Positions 1 through 6,846 are shown, counted from the stretch's first letter. The stretch is DNA of 6,941 nucleotides from an uncultured Azospirillum sp. (GCA_902489675.1 CABUAP010000068.1:1-6941), one strand, 5' to 3'. Notes: a model not told the origin generated them from the sequence alone. Translations and numbers: made by a program.

Positions 1-1
1 T

Positions 2-532
2 CCCGATAATGCCGACAAAACAATCTCTCTGACAGAAAATATCATTGCCAACAAACAACTCTACGTAACGACGCCCGGCGTAACCATTAACGTTAACAAC
101 CACACAATTAACAGCCCCGAGCAAAACAAAGGACAAAGAATTTTTGCACTTACTTCCGACACGCTGATAACTCCGGAAGCAAATCCCATCAATTTTATAA
201 ATATCAATGTTAACAATGCTTTTTATACCAACCCGAATTTCGCCGAAGCTGCCGTATTTTATATCGGAAAAGATGTTCTAATAGGTACAATTGCCGGAAC
301 ATTTGCCAACAACCGGGTAGAAACCACAGCCAGCGCACACGGCGGAACGATCAAAAATTTCGGTCATATCCAAAACATATCGGGCGAGTTTATCGGCAAT
401 CAAGCCATAAGCAACAATAATGAAGCTGCCGGCGGCGCAATCAGTTCCGTTTTTGAAGGAAACCATACTTATAACCGAACCAGCGAACATCTGGAAAACG
501 ATACCGCCAGTGTTTCTGCCGGCGGAGTATAA
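2..532 (+). CDS. Autotransporter passenger, N-terminal fragment (5' end outside window, ends at frameshift)
   Basis: The frame beginning at base 2 is open from the window edge to TAA at 530-532, about 176 codons. It is rich in Asn, Thr, Ile and Gly and has no Cys, as expected of an exported beta-helical passenger. The first ~95 residues alternate hydrophobic and polar positions (e.g. VTINVNNHTIN). From about 302 the Pmp-like repeats begin: FANN at 302, GGTI at 341, FIGN a little later and GGAI at 431. The last codons read SAGGV and then stop, in the middle of a repeat unit; the rest of that unit (YNTGS, then FTGN) follows in the next frame. The stop is therefore best read as the result of a frame change and not as a natural C-terminus. 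No start codon or signal peptide is visible because the gene begins upstream of the window. The exact ligand or role is unknown. Confidence 0.72.
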   Translation, partial: PDNADKTISLTENIIANKQLYVTTPGVTINVNNHTINSPEQNKGQRIFALTSDTLITPEANPINFININVNNAFYTNPNFAEAAVFYIGKDVLIGTIAGTFANNRVETTASAHGGTIKNFGHIQNISGEFIGNQAISNNNEAAGGAISSVFEGNHTYNRTSEHLENDTASVSAGGV

Positions 533-1337
533 TACGGGCTCAATCGCAGCCATCACGAACAGCCGTTTTACGGGCAATTCCGCCGAAGCAGATTTTGGCT
601 TGGCAACCGGCGGCACAATTCAAAACAACGGCACGATCACAGAGATAAAAAACTCTGATTTTTTAAACAACTATACCTTATCAAACGAACATTCTGCAAG
701 AGGCGGAGCAATTCAGAATTCTACCCGTAGTGTGATAGAACAGATAATCAACAGCAAATTTGACGGCAACTATGCCAAAGTAGCGCCATCAACTAAGTAT
801 TTTTCCACTAACGGCGGCGCCATTGATAACAGTGGCACCATCAACTTGATTGCGGACAGTGAGTTCACAAATAATTATATAGAATTAACCACCGGCACCA
901 ATTTGGGCGGCGCTCTGCACAACACAGGACAAATAGGAAAAATCAGTAATGTCAAGTTTATCGGCAACACAACAAATTCTCAAACCGGCAGAGGAGGAGC
1001 AATTTACAGCGCCGGAAAAATCACGGAGATTGTTAACAGTGAATTTACCGATAACCGTATAATCGGACAACAGGGCTATGGCGGTGCATTGAATTTAACG
1101 AACGGCATCACCATAACCAACTCCAAATTTGAAAACAATTCTATCCAAGCAGAAAAAGGAGCCGGCAGCGGCGGCGCAATTAATTTTTCTTCTGCGCAAG
1201 ACATCATCTTAAAGAACAGCAGTTTTTACAACAATTTTATAAAAGGCAAACATATCACCAACGCCAAAGGCGGCGCTGTTTATAAAGCAGGAACAGGTTC
1301 TTTGATCATTGAAGCCGACGGCAGTATCGGCAATGGA
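302..1337 (+). repeat. Pmp-like GGxx / FxxN tandem protein repeats (~90-nt period)
   Basis: Glycine-pair motifs start at 341, 431, 521, 609, 702, 813, 906, 993, 1080, 1170 and 1269. They read GGTI, GGAI, GGV, GGTI, GGAI, GGAI, GGAL, GGAI, GGAL, GGAI and GGAV. Most are followed about 16-20 residues later by an FxxN motif (FIGN, FTGN, FLNN, FDGN, FTNN, FIGN, FTDN, FENN, FYNN), and a further FANN at 302 precedes the first. Spacings are 90, 90, 88, 93, 111, 93, 87, 87, 90 and 99 nt, about 30 residues per unit. The GGA[I/L/V] plus FxxN pairing is the hallmark of chlamydial Pmp passengers (PF02415 / TIGR01376 type), thought to form one beta-helix turn or more per unit. The nucleotide sequences have diverged, so this is a protein-level repeat. 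Confidence 0.85.
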
Positions 1338-4166
1338 AAATCCGTTTTAAACATTGATGCCGGACAAATGGATCCGGATACAACTTACAAAGTCCAGATC
1401 ATTAAGGCCGAAAACCAAGAACACGCCCCACAGTTAAAACTTAATGATATTGACGCCATAACCCAAATTTCTGCGGATATATTCAGCAACACCCTTCTTG
1501 CCGCCGGTTTCGGGGTAGCAACAACCGATACGCAAAACGACAGTATAGAAATCCGCGGCGCTCAGGACGCATTGGCCGAATGGGCGGAATTGTCCGCCGA
1601 TACCAAAAGTTTTACCTTTGCCCCCGATGCCTTAAAAACTGTTCTGACGCGTGATATCAGCGGACTGCAAGGCAAAGAACTGAACATTAACGGCATAGCC
1701 GGCAGCGAACTGGACGCAGCCGGACATAATTTACTGTCAAATATCAACAAAGGACAAAAAATCAATTTTTCGGACCTAACCGTCAGCAATTTCGGAAATA
1801 TAGCAAACAGCGGCACCGTTGATCTCCATGAAGATACCGGAGAGATCGTCAGTTTTTCATCCCGTAACATTGGTTCACTCCAAGGCAACGGCAACCTGAT
1901 GATTGACGTTGATATCAAAAACAGACTGTCTGACAATCTTAACATTACCGACGGTAGCCAAAATGGCGGAACTGTACACCTTTCTTCGATCAATGTCCGC
2001 AGCGACGGCACCGGCGGCAATAACATCTTAACTTATTTAAAAGGTATTTTGAGCGGATTGAACTTTACGGTCGGCGATAATGACCAAGGTATCAGCACCA
2101 TGACCGAGGACTATGTTTATACCTTTACCAAAGGCGATGCCGGTATGCTCAACGTGGTTCAGACACTGGTAACCGGCGGCAACACGCTTAAACACTTTAT
2201 CGAAGGCGTGCTGCCGGTTAATGTCAACACCTACTCGGCAACAAACGACATCGCCGTTTTGGATACGGAAGTCACACTCGGTACAACAAACAACACAGAT
2301 TATAAGACCCTCAATCTGAATATGAACGGTTACAAATTAACCGGCTATGACGGCAACGGACAAAAAAATGACGGTATTGCTGTTGCCGGAGATTATACTT
2401 TTAATTTGCAGGGCAGCAGCAAAAACGAAGCAAATTCGCTGTTAAGTAACTTTGCCAAAGCTCTGACTGTGGCAGAAAACGGAAAATTAAATATTGTCGA
2501 CGTAACGTTCTCCGACAATGAAACAGATATCGAAAACAGCGGCACAATCAATTTTACCGGCAGTAACAAAGCTGACACAATCACCGGAACCGGTACGATG
2601 ACTGTCGCTTCCGGCAAAACGCAGATTAATGCGACAATTGAGCAGGATACGGTCAATATCGAAGAAAACGCCGCGCTTACCAACAAAGGCCTTATGACGG
2701 CCAACGCCGTTATCAACGGAACATTTATCAATGACGGATCGACAAACGGCAACATTACGATAACGGACAGCGGCCTGCTGACAAATAATCAAACATTAAA
2801 TTCCGACAATTTCACAAACACCGGTAACATCACTAATATAGATATTTTAAATGCAAAACTATTTGAAAATACGGGAACTGTAGACAATAACGGAACCGTC
2901 ACGGCAGATAACCTGATCAACAAAGCCGGCGGCAAACTGACATCATCCGTTTCTGCCCTCCGCGTCAACAACCGCCTGCAAAACGACGGCACGTTAAATC
3001 TTGCCGGCGGCGCCAACAACAGTCAAAATTGGGCGAAAGAAATTAACGGCAGCGGAAAACTGAATTTCAGCGGCAAAGTTCGTAATACCGCCGCTTTATC
3101 TCAAGGCAACATAACCATAACAGCCGGCGCACAATTGACAAACGAAGGTCTGTTAAATGCGGCGATTATCAATAACGGCACAATGATCACCTCGGCAAAT
3201 TCGTTGGGCGGAACCACCACCAGCAATAACACCTCCGTACTGCAACTAACCGGCGGCACGCTCACCCAAAATATTCTCGGTGACGGAAACGCTCAAATAT
3301 TAGGCAATGTTATCCTGTCCGGCAATGGCTTATTAAACTTAAAAACCGGGATAAACGAAGGAGCTTCTTTAACCGGAAGCGCCGGTTCCCTTGGTGATAC
3401 AGTTACCAATGCCGGCATTTTGAACCTGACCGGCGAAACATTATCGATCGATATCCAAGGCAAAGAACAAACCCAAATCAACGGTAATGTAACTCTGGCC
3501 AACAATGGCAGCATCTCCCAAAATGTCACTATTGGTAACAACGCAATGCTGACGGTCAACCAGCTTTCAGGTCTTATAAGTACGGTTCGTAACGACGGTA
3601 CCTTAAAATTGCTGGAAGGAACGGCCGTTCATCAGATCAACGGCTCCGGAACAATTCAAATTGCCGGTAATGTCATCAACAACACCGTTTTTGATAATCT
3701 GGTAAAAGTTGAAAACGGTGCAGAATTTACCAACAACGGAACGATATCCCAAGAAACAACCAACAGCGGCGCTTTTATCAACGCCACTGCCGCCGGTTTA
3801 AACGGCAGCGTAAACAACCTGTCGGAAGGACGTTTTACCAATCGCGGTACCATCGACGGAAACATTGATAACTCCGGAACATTTTTTAACCGCGGCACCA
3901 TCAGCGGAAACATCAACAACCGGCTCGGCGGCACCTTTACTTCTCGAGCCGACAGATTCCAAGGCACTGTTAATAATGCCGGCGAATTAATTTTAAGCGG
4001 CATTTTGAATAAAAATATTTCGGGCACCGGCACCACAATCGTCGGCGGCAACACCTTCGGTATGAACGGCGGCGTAAAAATTGACGGCATTTTCAATCTC
4101 AATAATAAAATACTTAATTTGCAGGAACAAGGAGCCAATGAAGATGCCGATTACGGCGAACGTTAA
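420..4166 (+). CDS. Autotransporter passenger, central fragment (Pmp-like repeats plus Asn/Gly-rich beta-helix)
   Basis: This frame is open for 1,248 codons from ATG 420 to TAA 4164-4166. The ATG is nominal: the first ~36 residues overlap the preceding fragment in another frame, lack repeat character and have no Shine-Dalgarno upstream. Genuine passenger sequence starts at about base 528 (residue 37, YNTGS). Residues 37-306 carry Pmp-like GGAI/FxxN repeats. Residues ~307-484 are a less repetitive spacer with a short Ala-rich, possibly helical patch (DALAEWAELSADTKS). Residues 485-774 are the first copy of a ~290-residue module that recurs after the stop. Residues 775-1248 are short NNGTI-, NSGTF- and INGSGT-type strophes. 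There is no Cys, no transmembrane segment and no signal peptide. Alone this product would be neither exported nor anchored. It aligns in frame with the downstream fragment across the TAA, so it most likely forms part of one larger surface protein. Confidence 0.75.
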   Translation: MKLPAAQSVPFLKETILITEPANIWKTIPPVFLPAEYNTGSIAAITNSRFTGNSAEADFGLATGGTIQNNGTITEIKNSDFLNNYTLSNEHSARGGAIQNSTRSVIEQIINSKFDGNYAKVAPSTKYFSTNGGAIDNSGTINLIADSEFTNNYIELTTGTNLGGALHNTGQIGKISNVKFIGNTTNSQTGRGGAIYSAGKITEIVNSEFTDNRIIGQQGYGGALNLTNGITITNSKFENNSIQAEKGAGSGGAINFSSAQDIILKNSSFYNNFIKGKHITNAKGGAVYKAGTGSLIIEADGSIGNGKSVLNIDAGQMDPDTTYKVQIIKAENQEHAPQLKLNDIDAITQISADIFSNTLLAAGFGVATTDTQNDSIEIRGAQDALAEWAELSADTKSFTFAPDALKTVLTRDISGLQGKELNINGIAGSELDAAGHNLLSNINKGQKINFSDLTVSNFGNIANSGTVDLHEDTGEIVSFSSRNIGSLQGNGNLMIDVDIKNRLSDNLNITDGSQNGGTVHLSSINVRSDGTGGNNILTYLKGILSGLNFTVGDNDQGISTMTEDYVYTFTKGDAGMLNVVQTLVTGGNTLKHFIEGVLPVNVNTYSATNDIAVLDTEVTLGTTNNTDYKTLNLNMNGYKLTGYDGNGQKNDGIAVAGDYTFNLQGSSKNEANSLLSNFAKALTVAENGKLNIVDVTFSDNETDIENSGTINFTGSNKADTITGTGTMTVASGKTQINATIEQDTVNIEENAALTNKGLMTANAVINGTFINDGSTNGNITITDSGLLTNNQTLNSDNFTNTGNITNIDILNAKLFENTGTVDNNGTVTADNLINKAGGKLTSSVSALRVNNRLQNDGTLNLAGGANNSQNWAKEINGSGKLNFSGKVRNTAALSQGNITITAGAQLTNEGLLNAAIINNGTMITSANSLGGTTTSNNTSVLQLTGGTLTQNILGDGNAQILGNVILSGNGLLNLKTGINEGASLTGSAGSLGDTVTNAGILNLTGETLSIDIQGKEQTQINGNVTLANNGSISQNVTIGNNAMLTVNQLSGLISTVRNDGTLKLLEGTAVHQINGSGTIQIAGNVINNTVFDNLVKVENGAEFTNNGTISQETTNSGAFINATAAGLNGSVNNLSEGRFTNRGTIDGNIDNSGTFFNRGTISGNINNRLGGTFTSRADRFQGTVNNAGELILSGILNKNISGTGTTIVGGNTFGMNGGVKIDGIFNLNNKILNLQEQGANEDADYGER
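527..533 (+). other. Frameshift site within a Pmp-like repeat unit
   Basis: The sequence reads GTATAAT. In the upstream frame it gives GTA TAA (Val, stop). In the downstream frame TAT AAT continues as Tyr-Asn-Thr-Gly. Restoring 2 bases (GTATATAAT) gives GGVYNTGSI and returns the repeat spacing from 88 to exactly 90 nt. Restoring 5 bases would give GGV-x-YNTGSI with the usual 10-residue GG-to-Ile distance. A 2-base loss from a TA run fits replication slippage or a sequencing/assembly slip. The frame change is certain; the ancestral sequence is inferred. Confidence 0.8.
1872..2741 (+). repeat. Passenger module, copy A (~290 residues)
   Basis: This block begins GSLQGNGNLMIDVDIKNR and runs through NGGTVHLSSINVRSDG, TLKHFIEGVLPVNVNTYSAT, TLNLNMNGYKL and GTGTMTVASGKT to about INDGS. 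Each of these landmarks recurs in the same order in copy B (4170-5045). The DNA has diverged considerably, including many synonymous differences, so the duplication is not recent. The module combines a Gly-rich beta segment, a YxYTFT hairpin-like segment and Asn-rich strophes. Its function is unknown, beyond being a structural block of the passenger. Confidence 0.8.
3042..4100 (+). repeat. Short Asn/Gly/Thr strophes of the beta-helix passenger
   Basis: The segment is built of short degenerate strophes. One recurring form is (I/N)xG(S/T)Gxxxxx(G)N(V/T): INGSGKLNFSGKV at 3042, INGSGTIQIAGNV at 3636 and NISGTGTTIVGGNT at 4014, with a further ISGTGTTSVYGDL at 5220 outside this block. Another form is (N)NGTI/NSGTF followed by NIxN: FTNNGTIS, FTNRGTIDGNIDN, FFNRGTISGNINN and FTSRADRFQGTVNNAG. 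Such strophes are common in large autotransporter passengers and would stack as beta-helix rungs. The boundaries are soft. Confidence 0.6.
4164..4166 (+). other. In-frame TAA nonsense codon interrupting the autotransporter
   Basis: Coding character and frame are the same on both sides. Before the stop the protein reads ADYGER; after it, LGSLTGGGSLKIDVDMANR. The first module copy has SRNIGSLQGNGNLMIDVDIK at the matching place, so the TAA sits where copy one has Asn or Ile, just ahead of the conserved GSL. A single substitution would be enough to create it. TAA also ends the other two stretches, so recoding of TAA is not indicated. Confidence 0.8.
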
Positions 4167-4169
4167 CTG

Positions 4170-5045
4170 GGATCGCTGACCGGCGGCGGCAGTCTTAAAA
4201 TCGACGTAGATATGGCAAACCGTCAATCAGACAGTATCAATATTACCAATGGTGCTCAAAACGGCGGAATGCTTAATCTTTCGTCCATCAATGTACGCAG
4301 TGACGGCAAAGGCGGTAACGATATTTTGACCTATCTGTCAGGCAATTTGAACGGCCTCGATCTAACGATCAGAAAAGACAGCACAATTGAAGAAACCAGA
4401 ACCGTCACCAATAATTATACCTACACCTTCACTTCCGATGGCGACGGCAAACTTGATGTACAGCGCACTTTAGGCGGCAGTACGTTGAAAGATTTTATCG
4501 AAGGCAACTTGCCGCAAAAAGCAGATACCTATTCGGCAACCGAAGATATTCAACTTTCCGAAAACGAAGTTCCGCTGGGAACAACGGAAAAAAATGAAGA
4601 TTTCAAAGAGCTGAACCTTAATATGAACGGCAACAACTTGATCGGCTATACCGAAAACGGTAAAAAGAACGAAGGGATGACAATCGCCGACGGATATACT
4701 TTTAATTTTGACGGCAGAGGTACAATCGGCACACCAAACTCAACCATGCTTGATTTTGCTACCGCCATAACCGTAACAGACAAAGGCACGCTCAACCTCA
4801 GCAACATGACCTTCCGCGATAACGTAACAGACCTCAACAATAACGGCCGGCTGAACTTGAGCGGGGAGAACAAAATCAACACCATCATCGGCAAAGGACA
4901 CACCACAGTTGCCGACGGCATCACTGTCATAAATAATACGTTAACCCAAAACAAACTGGCAATTCTAAGCGATGCTCAGCTGCAAAATACAGGCAAAATC
5001 ACCGCAGAAACAAGCAATGAGGGAACACTGATTAATAGCAACGGC
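4170..5045 (+). repeat. Passenger module, copy B (~290 residues)
   Basis: Landmarks match copy A in order: GSLTGGGSLKIDVDMANR, NGGMLNLSSINVRSDG, GGNDILTYLSG, YTYTFTSDGDGKLDVQRTL, STLKDFIEGNLP, TYSATEDI, LNLNMNGNNLIGY, MTFRDNVTDLNNNGRLNLSG, GKGHTTVADG and GTLINSNG. The total length is 876 nt against 870 nt for copy A. The in-frame stop lies one codon before this block, at the edge of the duplicated unit. Confidence 0.8.
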
Positions 5046-6710
5046 GCTGTCATTGCCGGCAAGCTTGTTAACAGCGGCGAAATAAGCAACAGCGGCAATA
5101 TAGTCGCTTCCGTTCAAAACGACTATATATTTAAGAATGAAAACGACGGACAGACAAACGGCAACATTATCAATAACGGAAATTTCTCAATTACCGATAA
5201 CGGCGTACTAAACCAACAAATCAGCGGAACCGGAACCACTTCCGTTTATGGCGATTTAAGCTTTGGCAGCGGCTCTTTCGGACAAGAACACAGCCTAATC
5301 ATTACCAAGAACGGCAGCATTGACCTTGGCAGTAAAGAAATCACTCTAAATCAAGCCGCGCTAAACGGCACGGTTAAAATGACCCTAACCAAAATCACGC
5401 CAGAAAGCACGGCTTATCAAGGCGGCAAACTGATTGTACAAAACGGCGCTGCCATCGGTTCAGAGGCAGCTCTGTCTTTGACTGTTGCTGCGGGAATGTT
5501 GAAAACCAAAGAAAAAACAGGAGAACTGGAGCTTATTGCCGGTGATGTAAACGGTGAGTTTGCTTCAATGCTGTCCAATAACCGCTGTTCCGTCACCAGC
5601 GGGCGCAAAAAAGACACATATATTATCAGCAACGTAGCTTCTGCCTCCGATATTCTGGACGGTATCGGCGGCAACCAAAACAATAAAAACACCGGCGAGG
5701 CATGGGATCTGGTCACCGTTCCGGAAGGAAGCATGGCTGAAGACATCCGCGACACCTTAAACGAATTGTCCCAACACGATTCTCGTGCTTATGTCGAGGC
5801 TCTGACCAACCTTGCTCCGACAGATTCGCAGTTAGCTTTGATGACGACCCGTGAAATAAATAATATCATCGGTCGCGAAGTAACACACCGCTTCGAAGAA
5901 GAAACCTGCAATTGCGGCCTTCCATTTAAACGGTCATCCGTCTGGATGCAGGGGATCGGCGCCTACGCCAAACAAAACGAAAGATCTTCAGCTGCAGGTT
6001 TTTCTGCTCATACGGCCGGATACATCATCGGTGTCGACGGAACACTCGGATGTGACACCGTTGGTGGTTTTGGTTATGCCTATAACCGAACAAAAGCAGA
6101 CTCCCACGGCCGAGATACGGATATTGACGGAAACACCCTCTTTATTTATGGTAAATATCAGCCGGATTTATGGTATATACGCACTATGGCCAGTTACGGA
6201 ATGGCCGATTACAGTGAACACGCCAATGTTGCCGGCATCGGCATTCACGCCAAATACGATGTTCGTACAATTGGCGCTGAAGCTGCGGCCGGATATGAAC
6301 TGCCCGGCGGTTTAACACCGGAAGTCGGCCTGCGTTATACTTACTTAATGCAAGATAACTATACCGACAGTGTCGGACAATATGTCAGCAATGACGACAT
6401 TGATGCCTTGGAATTGACCGCATTGCTGAAATATCGCCAAAACTATGAAACGGAAGAAGGATTATTTCAACCGGAAATTTATGCCGGCATTACATACGAC
6501 GCCATGAACGGTGACAAAAAATCAAATATATACTTCGCCGACACTGCCTATCAAATTATCGGCAAAAAACTGCCGCGGCTGGGAATGGAAGCCGGACTGA
6601 ACTTTAGCTATTTCAGCAGACACTGGGATCTGGCATTGGACTACAGCCTAAACCTGCGCAATAACTACTACGCTCATACCGGTATGCTGAAACTGCGTTA
6701 CAACTTTTAA
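4212..6710 (+). CDS. Autotransporter C-terminal fragment: passenger module, helical linker and outer-membrane beta-barrel
   Basis: Open for 832 codons from the first ATG after the in-frame stop. The true coding sequence continues upstream in the same frame to the stop (LGSLTGGGSL encoded at 4167-4196), and no Shine-Dalgarno precedes ATG 4212, so this start is probably not used. Residues 1-278 complete a second copy of the ~290-residue module. Residues ~279-430 are NSGNI/ISGTGTT strophes. Residues ~511-563 form a likely amphipathic helical linker (EALTNLAPTDSQLALMTTRE), typical between passenger and barrel. Residues ~575-832 alternate hydrophobic and polar positions as in an outer-membrane barrel (VWMQGIGAYAKQ, LFIYGKYQ, LKLRYNF) and end in Phe, the usual BAM recognition terminus. 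The ~255-residue length suits the autotransporter beta-domain family (PF03797 type). There is no N-terminal signal peptide, so as a free-standing gene it could not reach the outer membrane. The barrel assignment is strong; the passenger function is unknown. Confidence 0.88.
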   Translation: MANRQSDSINITNGAQNGGMLNLSSINVRSDGKGGNDILTYLSGNLNGLDLTIRKDSTIEETRTVTNNYTYTFTSDGDGKLDVQRTLGGSTLKDFIEGNLPQKADTYSATEDIQLSENEVPLGTTEKNEDFKELNLNMNGNNLIGYTENGKKNEGMTIADGYTFNFDGRGTIGTPNSTMLDFATAITVTDKGTLNLSNMTFRDNVTDLNNNGRLNLSGENKINTIIGKGHTTVADGITVINNTLTQNKLAILSDAQLQNTGKITAETSNEGTLINSNGAVIAGKLVNSGEISNSGNIVASVQNDYIFKNENDGQTNGNIINNGNFSITDNGVLNQQISGTGTTSVYGDLSFGSGSFGQEHSLIITKNGSIDLGSKEITLNQAALNGTVKMTLTKITPESTAYQGGKLIVQNGAAIGSEAALSLTVAAGMLKTKEKTGELELIAGDVNGEFASMLSNNRCSVTSGRKKDTYIISNVASASDILDGIGGNQNNKNTGEAWDLVTVPEGSMAEDIRDTLNELSQHDSRAYVEALTNLAPTDSQLALMTTREINNIIGREVTHRFEEETCNCGLPFKRSSVWMQGIGAYAKQNERSSAAGFSAHTAGYIIGVDGTLGCDTVGGFGYAYNRTKADSHGRDTDIDGNTLFIYGKYQPDLWYIRTMASYGMADYSEHANVAGIGIHAKYDVRTIGAEAAAGYELPGGLTPEVGLRYTYLMQDNYTDSVGQYVSNDDIDALELTALLKYRQNYETEEGLFQPEIYAGITYDAMNGDKKSNIYFADTAYQIIGKKLPRLGMEAGLNFSYFSRHWDLALDYSLNLRNNYYAHTGMLKLRYNF
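5937..6707 (+). other. Autotransporter beta-barrel (translocator) domain
   Basis: About a dozen stretches of 8-14 residues alternate aromatic/aliphatic with polar residues, separated by short Asp/Gly/Asn turns. Examples are GYIIGVDGTL, VGGFGYAYNRTKAD, LWYIRTMASYGMADY, TPEVGLRYTYL, FQPEIYAGITYDAM, MEAGLNFSYFS and WDLALDYSLNLRNN. The last strand ends LKLRYNF and then stop, giving the hydrophobic-alternating end with terminal Phe that BAM substrates usually carry. In the autotransporter family this 12-stranded domain inserts in the outer membrane and serves in passenger export. It appears complete: its length is normal and no frame lesion falls inside it. The strand count is by eye. Confidence 0.88.
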
Positions 6711-6720
6711 TCCAAAAAAC

Positions 6721-6768
6721 TTTCCTCTAAAACAAAACCTTTATTTTAGAGGAAAATTATAATTTTTT
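6721..6768. terminator. Hairpin downstream of the autotransporter, probable Rho-independent terminator
   Basis: A perfect 12-bp inverted repeat pairs TTTCCTCTAAAA (6721-6732) with TTTTAGAGGAAA (6744-6755) around an 11-nt loop, starting 11 nt after the autotransporter stop. A T6 run at 6763-6768 follows at some distance, and an A6 run at 6714-6719 precedes the stem, so it could work weakly in both directions. The stem is AT-rich and the U-tract is not adjacent, so it is a weaker candidate than the next hairpin. Confidence 0.6.
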
Positions 6769-6785
6769 GATACATCTCCCTTATA

Positions 6786-6816
6786 AAAAACACCTGAATT
6801 AACTTCAGGTGTTTTT
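6786..6816. terminator. Strong bidirectional Rho-independent terminator
   Basis: A perfect 13-bp stem pairs AAAAACACCTGAA (6786-6798) with TTCAGGTGTTTTT (6804-6816) around a 5-nt loop (TTAAC). The stem ends in T5 on the + strand and T-rich sequence on the - strand, the classic form of a two-way terminator between convergent genes. It lies 75 nt past the autotransporter stop and 30 nt past the candidate minus-strand stop at 6847-6849. Confidence 0.85.
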
Positions 6817-6846
6817 AGAAAATCAATATCTTGAAACCATGACATT

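Larger units (their letters stand above)
2..6710 (+). pseudogene. Giant autotransporter locus, 5'-partial, interrupted by one frameshift and one in-frame stop
   Basis: Three consecutive open stretches read as one autotransporter: an N-terminal passenger with Pmp-like repeats, a long Asn/Gly/Thr-rich beta-helix-type passenger, a helical linker and a C-terminal beta-barrel. The first break is a frame change near 527-533, inside one repeat unit whose halves lie in different frames. The second is TAA at 4164-4166, with homologous passenger sequence continuing in the same frame on both sides. Neither internal fragment start has a convincing Shine-Dalgarno sequence or a signal peptide, which argues against three separate genes. 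In the family, the N-terminal Sec signal exports the protein and the C-terminal barrel inserts into the outer membrane and displays the passenger, often as an adhesin. That role is inferred here. Whether the lesions are biological or read/assembly errors cannot be decided from one sequence, so the pseudogene label is provisional. Confidence 0.62.

Noticed and set aside
420..527. ATG 420 as the true start of a separate protein
   Set aside because: There is no Shine-Dalgarno or signal peptide, and the first ~36 residues are out-of-frame translation of a repeat unit that is well formed in the upstream frame.
528..533. Perfect TATAAT, a -10-like hexamer
   Set aside because: It lies inside coding sequence at the frame-change site, has no -35-like hexamer 16-18 bp upstream and no extended TGn. 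It is better explained by the TA-run slip.
302..1337. CRISPR array or tandem DNA repeat
   Set aside because: The ~90-nt periodicity exists at protein level only. The units are diverged in DNA and continuously coding, with no identical direct repeats separated by spacers.
3656..4138. Long minus-strand open frame (160 codons), and similar ones at 1562-2026, 2393-2755 and 278-616
   Set aside because: These are antisense to strongly supported repeat-bearing coding sequence. Their Pro/Leu/Val/Ser-rich translations are the reverse complement of Asn/Gly/Thr-rich codons, and no domain is seen.
4164..4166. Programmed readthrough or a recoded TAA
   Set aside because: TAA also terminates the barrel gene and the first fragment, and no stimulatory structure is evident after the stop. 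A point mutation or sequence error is simpler.
6031..6315. 94-codon plus-strand open frame inside the barrel region
   Set aside because: It overlaps the beta-barrel in another frame, and the barrel reading has clear alternating strands and a proper terminus.
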